Counted from the stretch's first letter, positions 27,307 to 36,247 are shown. The stretch: DNA of 46,946 bases from an uncultured Saprospiraceae bacterium (GCA_938015925.1 CALLVY010000005.1:1-46946), one strand, 5' to 3'. The notes: a model not told the origin generated them from the letters alone. A program made the numbers and translations.

Positions 27307-29253
27307 TTATAAAATACCCCAATACATAAAATAAACCACACAAAGTAGCTGAGAGAATAGGACAGAAATGATAACACTTCTGTTGGTAATCTTTTTTAAG
27401 TAAGCGATAAAGTAAAGTGATGTTATTATTAATAAAATGACGAATATCAATAATCCCAAGAAGAGGTAGCTATATCGATCAGGTAATCCAAATGCTAAGA
27501 CATAATAATTTAATCTTGAAACTTCACCTAATGCCAAAATAAATCCAACTAAAGAGGCAATACCTATAATTGAGGTCAACAATGTTCCTCCTCTAATGAT
27601 CTTGTCAGGAAGGAAACTATACTTGCCTCTGAAAAGGTTGACAATGAATACGATGATAAAGCTTAGCATTAAAAGCAAGGCTATAACTAATGGGGCAAGA
27701 AACATTAAATTCAATTGACTCAAACTATTGCCCATACTTGAAACGCCTGCATTTATTTTAATGTCTTTAGCATAATTAATGTCGGGTATTTTTCCAAATG
27801 CACTTAAATCTGGACTTTCAGATGGTGAACTGACAAACCTTTCTGTAAGCCCATTCCCCATCCATGTAAAACTAGGAGTATGTCCAAATGTTCTTACCTT
27901 AACGAAATAGGCATTCGAAAAAATTTCAGCCAATTCCTCCCCATTGGAAAGTGGTGTTATCGGATCAAGTTCACCACCAAAAATAAGGACTGGTACATTC
28001 AAATCTTTAAGGTTAGATAGGTTATGGTGAATTAGCTTTGTAGAATCTAAAGACTTTTCATTCCATTTATTGCAAACCGCAAAGTCAGTTTCATAAAATG
28101 AAATTCCCCCATTTACTCCTTTAGTAATCGCAGCATTTTTTTGAAAATTCGAAAAATCATTATTGTGGAGTACCTCATTGCAACTGACGCAATAGTATAC
28201 GCCATAGTCCATGGAAAGTAAACTTGAAAAAGCGGCCACTAAATTTCCAAGTGCTGCTTCATTTCTGTCATGAAACTGATATATTAAAAGGGGCAATACC
28301 TCAACCAAATTCCGATGGTATAATGCTTGCTGGATTGCTACTTTAAAATCTTCGGCATTATAGGTGAATTCTTCTGATTCAATTATTTTTTTATCTACGG
28401 CGACTGTTATTGGATTGGTTTCCAGATTAGCAATTGTTTGGTAGAAAACATCCTCTAAGTTTGGGTAAGCGTCGTTACATTCTTTATTATTCTTACATTC
28501 TTTAAATACAATGGAAAGACTATTTAGAAAGTTTGTTGTATTCTTTGTATAGTAAGTTGATATTTCGGGAATGGAAGAATCAAGGAGCAAGCTTTTGATG
28601 TCATCCGGAAAAGAACTGGCATAAACTTGTGCCATATAAGTTCCATACGAAACGCCATAGGTATTCCATTTTTGATAACCCAATTGTGTTTTTAAAGCAT
28701 TCAAATCTTTTGCAACAGATAAACTGTTATAAGCATGAATATCAATATTTTTGTTTAGAAGATTTTGTTTGCATGTTAATGAGGCCGCTACCTTCTCCTT
28801 TTCATCTTCTTCAGGACTTTGATTTTTAGCCAATATCTTCATTAACTCTTTACCCAACTCTGGACAAAGTCTTGGTTCACAAAAGCCAGTTCCTCTAACG
28901 TCGAACAATACAATATCATTCTTTTTCCGTAGTGGATGTGCGAGCCAAGACCAAACTGATGAAGTGCCACTTGCTCCGGGACCACCTTGTATGAAAATAA
29001 CTGCATCAGAATTTTTATTCCCTGAGGTATTTTTTAAAATAGCTACCGCAATTTTAATTTGATTGCTTGTAGGATCATCCCAGTTTTCTGGCACATTAAG
29101 ATATGCCCACCTAACTGAATCATTTTTTAACATTTCTGAATCTGGATAAAATGATTCGGTGTTTTCTAAGCTTACATCTTGTCCATCAAGATGGAAAGAA
29201 CATAAGCAAAGCAAGCAAAAAATAAATTGAGATGCTAAGACTTTATTAAACAT
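27307..29253 (-). CDS. S33/TAP-like alpha/beta-hydrolase peptidase with C-terminal membrane domain
   Basis: The 648-residue protein has an N-terminal signal peptide (hydrophobic residues 6-22). The hydrolase domain shows the oxyanion sequence FIQGGPGASG, DVRGTG, the nucleophile in GVSYG (Ser202), the Asp in GGELDPITP and the His in FGHTPSF. These are the hallmarks of tripeptidyl/prolyl aminopeptidase relatives (S33, TAP-like), which release N-terminal residues from peptides. After residue about 510 come four predicted membrane helices to the C-terminus, a fusion unusual for S33 enzymes. The catalytic domain would face the periplasm, anchored in the inner membrane. It is on the same strand as the downstream S9 peptidase and NRPS, so it may share their regulation. 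Its substrate is unknown. Confidence 0.85.
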   Translation of the reverse strand: MFNKVLASQFIFCLLCLCSFHLDGQDVSLENTESFYPDSEMLKNDSVRWAYLNVPENWDDPTSNQIKIAVAILKNTSGNKNSDAVIFIQGGPGASGTSSVWSWLAHPLRKKNDIVLFDVRGTGFCEPRLCPELGKELMKILAKNQSPEEDEKEKVAASLTCKQNLLNKNIDIHAYNSLSVAKDLNALKTQLGYQKWNTYGVSYGTYMAQVYASSFPDDIKSLLLDSSIPEISTYYTKNTTNFLNSLSIVFKECKNNKECNDAYPNLEDVFYQTIANLETNPITVAVDKKIIESEEFTYNAEDFKVAIQQALYHRNLVEVLPLLIYQFHDRNEAALGNLVAAFSSLLSMDYGVYYCVSCNEVLHNNDFSNFQKNAAITKGVNGGISFYETDFAVCNKWNEKSLDSTKLIHHNLSNLKDLNVPVLIFGGELDPITPLSNGEELAEIFSNAYFVKVRTFGHTPSFTWMGNGLTERFVSSPSESPDLSAFGKIPDINYAKDIKINAGVSSMGNSLSQLNLMFLAPLVIALLLMLSFIIVFIVNLFRGKYSFLPDKIIRGGTLLTSIIGIASLVGFILALGEVSRLNYYVLAFGLPDRYSYLFLGLLIFVILLIITSLYFIAYLKKITNRSVIISVLFSQLLCVVYFMYWGIL

Positions 29254-29554
29254 AGTAAATTGATTTAATCGAACTGATTTGCTGGCATCAAGTTAATTGT
29301 GCGCCGCATTATGGTAGGTGGTATAGGTTAAAACTGAACGTTTATTTGTTTACGCTTTATTGATATAGAAGAAAAAAGTAAACTACTTAAGCAGGTGGTC
29401 AAAAATATCTATATGTTATATCTGAGTTTATTTTTTTTATTAATCGAGGCGAATGGTTCCCGATCCTAGCCGTAGCTAGGTGAGGAGGTTCTTCAACGAA
29501 GAGTAATAGAAAAAGAAGCCAGAGAGAATACTATAGTTTATTTTGAACACCTGC
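29254..29554. other. Intergenic region between tsaD and the S33 hydrolase
   Basis: No gene is seen in these 301 bases. A compact dyad, CCTAGC-CGTA-GCTAGG, lies at 29465-29480. It is followed at a distance by an A/T-rich run on the minus strand, so it may mark the end of the tsaD transcript, although it is not a canonical terminator. A TATTTTTG element on the minus strand (29400-29407) matches the Bacteroidota -7 consensus but has no obvious -33 partner. It is about 150 bases upstream of the hydrolase start. Confidence 0.4.
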
Positions 29555-30577
29555 TTAGGATTTATTCAAGTCCGCACCGATTTTCCAACGCGGCACCGCC
29601 GCTACTTCCTGACCTACAAAATCCTTGGCCAGATATTTAAAGTGCCCGGTGACCCCAATCATCCCCGCATTATCCGTACAAAATTGAAAGGCAGGAATGT
29701 AAACTTCCCAGCCCTGCTGCTCTCCCAACTCTTGCAAGCCCTTTCGCAGCGCAGAATTAGCCGATACACCACCTGCAATAGCAACTTCTTTTACACCCGT
29801 TTGTTCCACCGCCTTCTTCAGTTTATTCAAAAGGATCGACACAATTCTACTTTGCACAGAAGCACAAATATCATTTAGGTTTTCCTGAATAAAATTCGGG
29901 TTGGTTTTAAGTTCTCGTTTTAGAAAATAAAGAATGGAAGTTTTTAATCCGCTAAAGCTGAAATTTAGATCAGCGATTTTAGGCTCTGGAAAAGGAAAGA
30001 CCGCTTTTCCTTCTTTCGCATATTTATCAATCAAAGGACCCGCAGGGTAGTCCAAGCCCAATAGTTTTCCGGTTTTATCAAAAGCTTCTCCAGCTGCATC
30101 ATCTATGGTGCTGCCCAAAACTTCTAGGTCCATAGCGGTCCTCACCAATACAATTTGCGTATGACCACCAGAAACAGTTAGGCACAAGAATGGAAAAGCA
30201 GGTTTAGGCGCTTCCGCAAAATGAGCCAATACATGCGCTTGCATATGATTGACTTCAATCATCGGAATTCCCAGACTCAAGGCAAATGATTTGGCAAAAG
30301 TTACTCCCACAATCAAGGAACCCATCAAGCCTGGCCCTCTCGTAAAAGCTACCGCAGATAGTTCTTCCTTGCGAATCCCTGCTTTTTTCAAAGCCAAATC
30401 TACCACTGGAATAATATTGACCTGATGTGCTCGGGAAGCCACCTCCGGTACGACTCCACCATATAAACGGTGGGCATCCTGATTGGCAACACAATTACTC
30501 AAAACCTCTCCGTCGCGCAAAACTGCCGCAGAAGTATCGTCACAAGAAGACTCAATAGCTAAAATATAAACACTCAT
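29555..30577 (-). CDS. tsaD: tRNA N6-adenosine threonylcarbamoyltransferase TsaD
   Basis: This is a full-length (340 aa) TsaD/Kae1. It transfers the threonylcarbamoyl group from TC-AMP to A37 of tRNAs that read ANN codons, working in the cytoplasm with TsaB and TsaE. It opens with the family N-terminus LAIESSCDDTSAAV. Metal-binding histidines are His111 and His115 in NHMQAHVLAH, the same numbers as in E. coli. GGHTQ, the DDAAGEAFDK segment and the C-terminal CTDNAGMIG are present. It starts at ATG 30577 and diverges from the bactofilin gene across a 190-bp spacer. Nothing in it looks unusual. Confidence 0.98.
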   Translation of the reverse strand: MSVYILAIESSCDDTSAAVLRDGEVLSNCVANQDAHRLYGGVVPEVASRAHQVNIIPVVDLALKKAGIRKEELSAVAFTRGPGLMGSLIVGVTFAKSFALSLGIPMIEVNHMQAHVLAHFAEAPKPAFPFLCLTVSGGHTQIVLVRTAMDLEVLGSTIDDAAGEAFDKTGKLLGLDYPAGPLIDKYAKEGKAVFPFPEPKIADLNFSFSGLKTSILYFLKRELKTNPNFIQENLNDICASVQSRIVSILLNKLKKAVEQTGVKEVAIAGGVSANSALRKGLQELGEQQGWEVYIPAFQFCTDNAGMIGVTGHFKYLAKDFVGQEVAAVPRWKIGADLNKS

Positions 30578-30610
30578 TTTTAATTTGTCTTAGGAGAAGA
30601 ATTAAAATAA

Positions 30611-30635
30611 TCCGTCCAACTATTGATAGGACGGA
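30611..30635. promoter_or_regulatory. GC-rich dyad in the tsaD/bactofilin spacer
   Basis: TCCGTC (30611-30616) pairs with GACGGA (30630-30635), and an inner CTAT/ATAG stem lies at 30620-30629. This makes an unusually strong hairpin for such AT-rich sequence. It lies 34 bases upstream of the tsaD start, so it would fall in the tsaD 5' leader if transcription starts further upstream. It may be an operator or a leader RNA structure. Confidence 0.4.
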
Positions 30636-30690
30636 AGCAAGTTATTACAAAAGGTCGAAAGGAAAAATTAAAATAATTCCTTCAAACTAC

Positions 30691-30730
30691 ATAGCATTAT
30701 ATTGTCTTATGTATTTTAATGCTATATTTG
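30691..30730 (+). promoter_or_regulatory. Bactofilin promoter embedded in a 9-bp inverted repeat
   Basis: TTG at 30702-30704 and TATATTTG at 30723-30730, 18 bases apart, match the Bacteroidota promoter pattern TTG-N17-23-TAnnTTTG. The predicted transcription start is about 30 bases before the ATG at 30768. A perfect inverted repeat, ATAGCATTA (30691-30699) and TAATGCTAT (30717-30725), brackets the -33 element and overlaps the -7 element. That placement is what a repressor operator would have. Confidence 0.65.
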
Positions 30731-30767
30731 ATCATTAATTGATACTACTTTCTACAATCTACTAATT

Positions 30768-31181
30768 ATGTTTGGAACTAAATCAAAAACAAAAGCCAGT
30801 ACCAATGGTACACAAAATGGCTCAAATTCTGGCGGAGCCTTGCCAACTGTAGGACAAACCTGCTTTATCGCCAAAGGTACTGTAATTGAAGGAAAATTTA
30901 CAAGTGTGGAGGACCTAAGAGTAGATGGCACTATCGTCGGAGATGTAATTTGCCAAAAACGCTTCGTTATGGGCCCTACGGGAATCGTCAAAGGCACCAT
31001 TCAATGCGGAGAATCCAATGTTGAAGGCAAAATTGAAGGAGAAATCAAAGTGAATGGTCGACTTCATTTGCATGTAACCGGAATTGTTCAAGGTAAAATT
31101 ACCGCTAAAAAATTGGTTGTCGATGAAGGCGCTTCCTATAATGGTGAATGTCTGATTGGGGATCAACATTTTGGGAAATAG
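30768..31181 (+). CDS. Bactofilin (polymer-forming cytoskeletal protein)
   Basis: The 137-residue protein has a low-complexity Ser/Gly/Thr/Asn N-terminal tail (about 1-28). A repetitive beta-helix domain follows, with spaced G-x-I/V-x-G patterns (GTVIEGKF, GTIVGDV, GIVKGTI, GKIEGEI, GIVQGKI), the signature of bactofilins (DUF583). Bactofilins polymerise without nucleotide and scaffold cell shape, peptidoglycan enzymes or chromosome positioning at the inner membrane. It has its own promoter. The cysteines at about 47 (TCF), 68 (VICQ), 85 and 130 are not a recognisable metal motif. Confidence 0.92.
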   Translation: MFGTKSKTKASTNGTQNGSNSGGALPTVGQTCFIAKGTVIEGKFTSVEDLRVDGTIVGDVICQKRFVMGPTGIVKGTIQCGESNVEGKIEGEIKVNGRLHLHVTGIVQGKITAKKLVVDEGASYNGECLIGDQHFGK

Positions 31182-31529
31182 CCGATCCAAAAGGAAACCT
31201 ATCGCTGATAGATATGTGGTCTTACAAAAAGGAAAAGGCCTTTAAATGGCTTTTATCGAGCTTATCCAAGTAAGCCTTAAATACGATAGAAAACCTGCCT
31301 TGCAATTTTTATTTTTTGGCTTGACCGGATAAAAATCAAAAAAATAAATAAATTCGTGGCTAAACCCACCAAAAACGCTAGGAATTGCATCTATTGCTGT
31401 AGGACTTCCCTGTATAGTAAGGTCTGCCCATCTTTTTTTGCTTTTTCTTGTATTTAGAAATGAGGATTTCCCTTTTTTTTAAATTAAAAGTATTATTATT
31501 GCGTTGAATCAAACGAAAAATTTACCCTT
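31182..31529. other. Intergenic region after the bactofilin
   Basis: No gene is visible in 348 bases. Shortly after the bactofilin stop an imperfect hairpin (AAAAGGCC/GGCTTTT, about 31233-31255) with a short T-run could end that transcript weakly. Near the right end, TATTATTG (about 31495-31502) resembles the -7 TAnnTTTG element with one mismatch and could serve the following gene. The rest is AT-rich with no repeat I could recognise. Confidence 0.4.
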
Positions 31530-32114
31530 ATGAGATTAGGTATCAATATCGCTTTAGTTGCCTTAATTGGTCTTTTGGTTTGGGTACTCATAGACAGTAT
31601 CCGAGAGCCGATTAAATTTAAGGCAGAAAAAGAAAAACGAAAAACTGCTGTAGTTGATCGATTAGTGCAAATTCGTATGGCACAAGAACTCTATCGAGAG
31701 GTGACCGGAGAATTTGCTCCAAGCTTCGACACCCTCAACCAGGTTTTAGAAACTGGACAAATTCGAACCATTTCTGTATTTGGTGATCCAGATGCAAATG
31801 GTGGAGAAGAAATCATTCGCTACGACACTACTTATATGGCTGCTTTGACTGCTGCCAAAGAAAAAGGAATCAAAATGGATTCTCTTTCTTATGTGCCTTA
31901 TAGTGATGGTGCTAAATTTACAATTTGGGCAGATACCCTCACTTACCAAAGTACTTTGGTAAACGTGGTAGAAGTCGCTACGACTTGGCAAGAATTTATG
32001 GGGCCATTTGGTGACGCACGGTATAGAAAATATGACGATAGCTACGAGCCGTCTGCTGCCCTCAAATTCGGTGACCGCTACGCTCCAAATATCGCTGGAA
32101 ATTGGGAAAGATAA
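31530..32114 (+). CDS. Conserved Bacteroidota hypothetical protein with one N-terminal membrane helix
   Basis: The 194-residue protein has one hydrophobic segment at residues 4-22 followed by a charged linker (KFKAEKEKRK) and a soluble domain, presumably periplasmic. The first soluble residues (RLVQIRMAQELYREVTGEFAPSF) recall the helix after the hydrophobic stretch in pilin-like and Bacteroidota proteins of this type, but I cannot assign a function. It begins an overlapping run with the DUF3822 gene (13 bp overlap) and rsmD, so the three are likely one operon. Such a gene order upstream of rsmD is, from memory, common in Bacteroidota. Confidence 0.85.
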   Translation: MRLGINIALVALIGLLVWVLIDSIREPIKFKAEKEKRKTAVVDRLVQIRMAQELYREVTGEFAPSFDTLNQVLETGQIRTISVFGDPDANGGEEIIRYDTTYMAALTAAKEKGIKMDSLSYVPYSDGAKFTIWADTLTYQSTLVNVVEVATTWQEFMGPFGDARYRKYDDSYEPSAALKFGDRYAPNIAGNWER

Positions 32115-32959
32115 TATTTGACTACGAAATAGATCAGAGTTTATCTAAGAAATCCAATGCCAATGACCTGTCCATCCTTATTGGGGTGGACAGGTTTTCT
32201 TTTTTGATTTCTGATGGGCAGCAACACGTTAATGCCCTGAAGAGCTATGTGTATAATAAGCCTCTTTCTCCAAATTATTCGCTGGCCGCAGCCATTCGCG
32301 ATGTTTGCCGAACAGATTCTTTATTGAATCTTCCTTACCAAAGCACCCGAATTGGGTTTAGCAATACCAAGAATACGATCATCCCGGAACCTTTGTTTTC
32401 AGGGGATCAATTGGCGATTTATCTCAAGAATATCATTGATTTTCCCGCAACGGATCGTTTGCAAGCAGATTTTATTAAGGGTTTGCAAATAAGAAATGTC
32501 TTTGGACTGAATGACGCTAATGCGAAAGTATTAGAAAATTTCTTTCCTTCTGCCAAGCTTTTTCATCACCAAACAGCAGTCTTAGAAGGCTATTCCAAGC
32601 TTGCGGCAGTTTTGAGTGGACACCAGGTTTTTATCAATGTCCATGATCGGGAAGTTCAGGTAATGGCTTTTGTAGGAAAGGAATTATTATTCAATAATGT
32701 CTTTCCTTTTCAAACTCCGGAAGATTTTATTTACTACGTACTTTTGGTTTATCACCAGTTTCAATTAAAACCAGAAATTGTGCCGCTCACTATTTCTGGT
32801 CTGTTGATCAAAGATTCTAAAATTTATCACTTGCTTTACCGCTACATTCGTTTGCTCAATTTGGTACAAAGTCCAGATTATTATCGTTTTGACGATGATC
32901 TAAAGCAAGAAGATTTACATTTTTATTTTGACTTATACAGCTTAAAGCTATGCGAATAA
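32102..32959 (+). CDS. DUF3822 family protein
   Basis: The 285-residue protein begins at TTG 32102, overlapping the previous gene by 13 bp. No in-frame ATG occurs before the conserved ILIGVDRFSFLISD segment, so the TTG start is favoured. The overall pattern (an N-terminal beta-rich half, later NVHDREVQVMAFVGKELLFNN, and PEIVPLTISGLLIKDSKIYHLLYRYI) fits DUF3822, a Bacteroidota family with an actin-like fold whose function is unknown. It is usually found next to rsmD, as here, where the two genes overlap by 10 bp. Confidence 0.85.
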   Translation: MGKIIFDYEIDQSLSKKSNANDLSILIGVDRFSFLISDGQQHVNALKSYVYNKPLSPNYSLAAAIRDVCRTDSLLNLPYQSTRIGFSNTKNTIIPEPLFSGDQLAIYLKNIIDFPATDRLQADFIKGLQIRNVFGLNDANAKVLENFFPSAKLFHHQTAVLEGYSKLAAVLSGHQVFINVHDREVQVMAFVGKELLFNNVFPFQTPEDFIYYVLLVYHQFQLKPEIVPLTISGLLIKDSKIYHLLYRYIRLLNLVQSPDYYRFDDDLKQEDLHFYFDLYSLKLCE

Positions 32960-33492
32960 TCGGAGGAGAATTTAAAGGGAGAAGGTTTAATCCGCCTGCA
33001 AATAATTGGCCTACCCGGCCAACTACGGATTTTGCCAAGGAAGGACTTTTTAATATCCTGCAAAACCGAATCGACTTTTCGGAAACCAAATTTTTAGACC
33101 TCTTTGGGGGAACAGGAAATCATAGCTACGAATTTATTTCGAGAGGTTGCGAAAACGTAACCTATGTCGACAAATTTGGTGGCTGTATAGCTTTCGTAAA
33201 AAAAACAGCACAAACGCTGGGCATTGAAGACCGTTTGCGGATTGTAAAAAACGATGTTTTCAAATTCATGAAATTTACCGGAGAGCAATACGACTACATC
33301 TTTGCAGGACCACCCTATCCTTTGCCCACCCTCGACACCATCCCTGATAAAGTCTTCGAACATGATATTTTGGCCCCCGAAGGACTTTTTGTCATGGAAC
33401 ACAATCCCAATCACGATTTTCAAAAACACCCCAATTTCATCGAATCTCGAAATTACGGAACCACCATTTTTAGTTTTTTTGAAAACAAATAA
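32950..33492 (+). CDS. rsmD: RsmD-family 16S rRNA (guanine-N2) methyltransferase with altered catalytic motif
   Basis: The 180-residue protein matches RsmD along its length: N-terminal MRIIGGEFKGRRF and RPTTDFAKEGLFNIL, then SAM-binding motif I DLFGGTGNHSYEF. RsmD methylates N2 of G966 in 16S rRNA using SAM. The catalytic motif, normally (D/N)PP(Y/F), reads GPPY at residues 120-123 here (codons GGA CCA CCC TAT). Motif I also differs from the usual FSGTG/FAGSG. The frame is intact and the gene sits in its usual place after DUF3822, so it is probably expressed, but its activity is uncertain. Confidence 0.9.
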   Translation: MRIIGGEFKGRRFNPPANNWPTRPTTDFAKEGLFNILQNRIDFSETKFLDLFGGTGNHSYEFISRGCENVTYVDKFGGCIAFVKKTAQTLGIEDRLRIVKNDVFKFMKFTGEQYDYIFAGPPYPLPTLDTIPDKVFEHDILAPEGLFVMEHNPNHDFQKHPNFIESRNYGTTIFSFFENK

Positions 33493-33706
33493 GGCTCTTA
33501 CTTTTTCCTGCTCAGATATGGAATAAGCCCGGATAATACTTGTAGGTATTGATTCCGCGTTCTAGATAAAGCGTTTCTACCTAAAGAAAGGGAAGACCAT
33601 AGAATCCCACAGAAAACAGGAACTTTCCCCGCAAATCAAAGGTTTGTCTATAAAACAAAGCAGCATTTAGCAAAAACTGTTTAACTTGGTGAAAATTTAT
33701 AAATCG

Positions 33707-34162
33707 ATGAATTGGCTAAACAAAAAGTATGTAATATTACTATTCACGGTACTATTCTCCATTGCCGCGAATGCTCAAAAAGACAAAATCCCCTTTAGTG
33801 GCACCTGGAAAGGAGTCATTACTCAGGCAGATGGCTATCGAGCGGAATTTGGTATAGAGCTAAACCTTACTCAAGAGGGAAAAAAATTGAAGGGGAGATC
33901 CTATGTTTTTGTTGACACCATTTATGCAGAAATGAATATCGAAGGCATTGTTCACAGCAGTTCCATTATTTTGATAAAAGACCTTGAGATCTTAGATAGT
34001 AAACTGACCGAAGGACTCGAATGGTGTATGAAAAACTACCAATTGGTACTCAAAAAAGAAGGACCCATTTGGAGCTTAGAAGGCCATTGGCAGGGTAAAA
34101 CCACGGGTAAGGATTGTGACCCGGGAAAGGTCAAACTCAAACGTCTTGTGCCTAGGGCTTAA
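33707..34162 (+). CDS. Small secreted protein, hypothetical
   Basis: I chose the ATG at 33707, which gives a standard signal peptide: MNWLNKK, a hydrophobic stretch, then cleavage after ANA before QKDK. The upstream ATG at 33686 would add seven residues. The mature protein (about 130 aa) starts FSGTWKGVITQADG and is rich in beta-strand-like alternation (KLKGRSYVFV, LEGHWQGKT). This resembles a small lipocalin- or beta-barrel-like domain seen in Bacteroidota exported proteins. Two cysteines (WCMKN and KDCDPG) might form a disulphide. Function is unknown. It lies alone between rsmD and argS. Confidence 0.75.
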   Translation: MNWLNKKYVILLFTVLFSIAANAQKDKIPFSGTWKGVITQADGYRAEFGIELNLTQEGKKLKGRSYVFVDTIYAEMNIEGIVHSSSIILIKDLEILDSKLTEGLEWCMKNYQLVLKKEGPIWSLEGHWQGKTTGKDCDPGKVKLKRLVPRA

Positions 34163-34271
34163 ATGTTCCTAGGCGTCTCACCAAATTTCTAATCTTTTTT
34201 TTCTTATTTTCGTCTGATTCGCGCTTTGTAAATAAAGCGGGTCATTATCCTGCAATTTGAGTCCATTTACT

Positions 34272-34279
34272 TAAATTTG
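34272..34279 (+). promoter_or_regulatory. Possible argS -7 element TAAATTTG
   Basis: TAAATTTG matches the Bacteroidota -7 consensus TAnnTTTG at all fixed positions and lies 59 bases before the argS start. No TTG at the expected 17-23 base distance upstream was found, so it is only a candidate. Confidence 0.4.
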
Positions 34280-34337
34280 CGCCTGCTTTCCACCAAGCTA
34301 GCCATTCAGCAAGAGGTCGAAGCCAAAAATCGCAATA

Positions 34338-36110
34338 ATGAACGTAGTAGAAATAATTCAAAAAGGTGTTGCCAAAGCGGTAGAAGCACTTTACGATCAC
34401 ACGGTAGCTCCTGAAAAGGTTAATATCTCCGTCACCAGAAAAGAATTTACTGGGGACTATACCGTCGTTGTTTTTCCTTACACCAAAGCTGCCAAAAAGA
34501 AACCAGAAGATATTGGTGCTGATTTGGGGGCTTTTATGGTCAAAGATATTCCGGAGATCCAGAATTTTAATGTCATCAAAGGTTTCTTAAATGTTGAAAT
34601 CTCTGATGCTTATTGGCTCAATTTCTTTAATGAAGCTTACGAAATCCCCAACTATGGATTTGGAGCTGCTAAAAATAAAAAGGTATTGGTTGAATTTTCT
34701 TCTCCCAACACCAATAAGCCTCTCCACCTGGGACATGTCCGAAATATCCTGCTTGGTTGGTCTTGCAGCCAGATTTTGGAGGCCGCTGGCTATGAAGTCG
34801 ACAAGGTACAGATCATCAATGATCGTGGAATCCACATTTGCAAAAGCATGTTGGCTTGGCAGAAATATGGTAATGGAGCAACACCAGAATCAACTGGACA
34901 AAAAGGAGATCGCCTAGTCGGAGAATACTATGTAAAATTCAGTTCAGAGGAAAAAGCACAAATCGCAGAACTCACTGCCAAAGGCATCGAAAAACCCGAA
35001 GCACCCATCCTCAATGAAGCCAGAGAAATGCTCCTCAAATGGGAAGCCAATGACCCAGATACCAGAGCCCTTTGGTCTAAATTAAACGATTGGGTTTATC
35101 AGGGATTTGGAGAAACCTATAAAAAATTAGGAGTTAGTTTTGATAAAAATTATTACGAATCCGAAACCTATCTGATCGGTAAAGAACGAGTTTTGGAGGC
35201 TTTGGAAAAAGGCGTCTTTTACAAAAAAGAAGATGGTTCGGTTTGGATAGATTTGGAAGATGTAAAACTAGATCACAAACTGGTTTTGCGAGCTGATGGT
35301 ACCTCCGTTTATATGACCCAGGATATTGGTACAGCGATGTTGCGGTATGATGATTTCCAAATGAATAAATTGGTTTATGTCGTTGGAGATGAGCAAATTT
35401 ATCATTTCAAAGTTCTTTTTGAAATCATGAAACGACTGGGAGCTTCTTATGCAGATGGTTTAAAACATCTTTCCTATGGGATGGTAGATTTACCTACCGG
35501 AAAAATGAAATCCAGAGAAGGAACGGTAGTGGATGCAGATGAATTGATCGCAGAGGTGATCGAAGAGGCTAGAAAAAATTCATTGAACAGTGGAGTGATT
35601 GTAGAACTAACAGAAGAAGAACAATTGTCTGTAAACACGGATATTGGTTTGGCTGCTTTAAAGTATTTTATCCTCAAGGTGAATCCACAAAAACGCATGT
35701 TATTCGATCCAAAAGAATCGGTCGATTTGCAAGGACATACCGGGCCATATATTCAAAATGCTTGTGTTAGAGCAAAATCAATATTGCGAAAAGCAAAAGA
35801 AGAAAACCTGGATTTTTCAGACATTTCTGGCTATCCTAATCCTGAAAAAGCAGGGACGGATCTCATTGCTATAATCGCAAGATACCCTGCGATCATTCAG
35901 GCGGCCGCAGAAGATTATGATCCTTCTGCTGTTGCTGCTTTTTGCTACGATCTAGCCAAAAATTATCATAGATATTATCACGAGTTTCCAATTCTAAAAG
36001 CAGAAAGCGAAGCTGCCAGAAGCTTTAGATTGAAATTGAGCGATATGGTCGCCAAGGTTTTGACCAGCGGGATGGAATTACTCGGTATTCAAATGCCAGA
36101 GAAAATGTAA
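34338..36110 (+). CDS. argS: Arginyl-tRNA synthetase
   Basis: This 590-residue class I synthetase charges tRNA-Arg with arginine at the expense of ATP. An N-terminal Add-1 domain occupies about residues 1-115. The HIGH signature is in PNTNKPLHLGHVRN. The family-typical EFSSPN precedes it, and NDRGIHICKSMLAW is present. The KMSKS equivalent reads GKMKSREGTVVDAD, the usual Bacteroidota form. The C-terminal helical anticodon-binding domain includes LQGHTGPYIQNACVRAKSI and the final GMELLGIQMPEKM. Length is normal and the frame is intact. It is followed by glnS on the same strand after 137 bp. Confidence 0.98.
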   Translation: MNVVEIIQKGVAKAVEALYDHTVAPEKVNISVTRKEFTGDYTVVVFPYTKAAKKKPEDIGADLGAFMVKDIPEIQNFNVIKGFLNVEISDAYWLNFFNEAYEIPNYGFGAAKNKKVLVEFSSPNTNKPLHLGHVRNILLGWSCSQILEAAGYEVDKVQIINDRGIHICKSMLAWQKYGNGATPESTGQKGDRLVGEYYVKFSSEEKAQIAELTAKGIEKPEAPILNEAREMLLKWEANDPDTRALWSKLNDWVYQGFGETYKKLGVSFDKNYYESETYLIGKERVLEALEKGVFYKKEDGSVWIDLEDVKLDHKLVLRADGTSVYMTQDIGTAMLRYDDFQMNKLVYVVGDEQIYHFKVLFEIMKRLGASYADGLKHLSYGMVDLPTGKMKSREGTVVDADELIAEVIEEARKNSLNSGVIVELTEEEQLSVNTDIGLAALKYFILKVNPQKRMLFDPKESVDLQGHTGPYIQNACVRAKSILRKAKEENLDFSDISGYPNPEKAGTDLIAIIARYPAIIQAAAEDYDPSAVAAFCYDLAKNYHRYYHEFPILKAESEAARSFRLKLSDMVAKVLTSGMELLGIQMPEKM

Positions 36111-36247
36111 TTTCCTGTCGCTTAGCATACGAGTTGGAATCTTTTAGTAAGAAACGGAGTTAAATAAAAGAGGGCTTTTAAAGCCTTGTAAGTACGAGTA
36201 TTAAATTTATTACCGTACGCCAAACACTTTCTTAAATCAAGCTTATT

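Noticed and set aside
30752-31190. Two minus-strand ORFs over the bactofilin gene
   Set aside because: They lie opposite a clear beta-helix protein with its own promoter.
36165-36190. GGCTTTTAAAGCC palindrome before glnS as an intrinsic terminator of argS
   Set aside because: The possible loop is too short for the full stem and no T-run follows.
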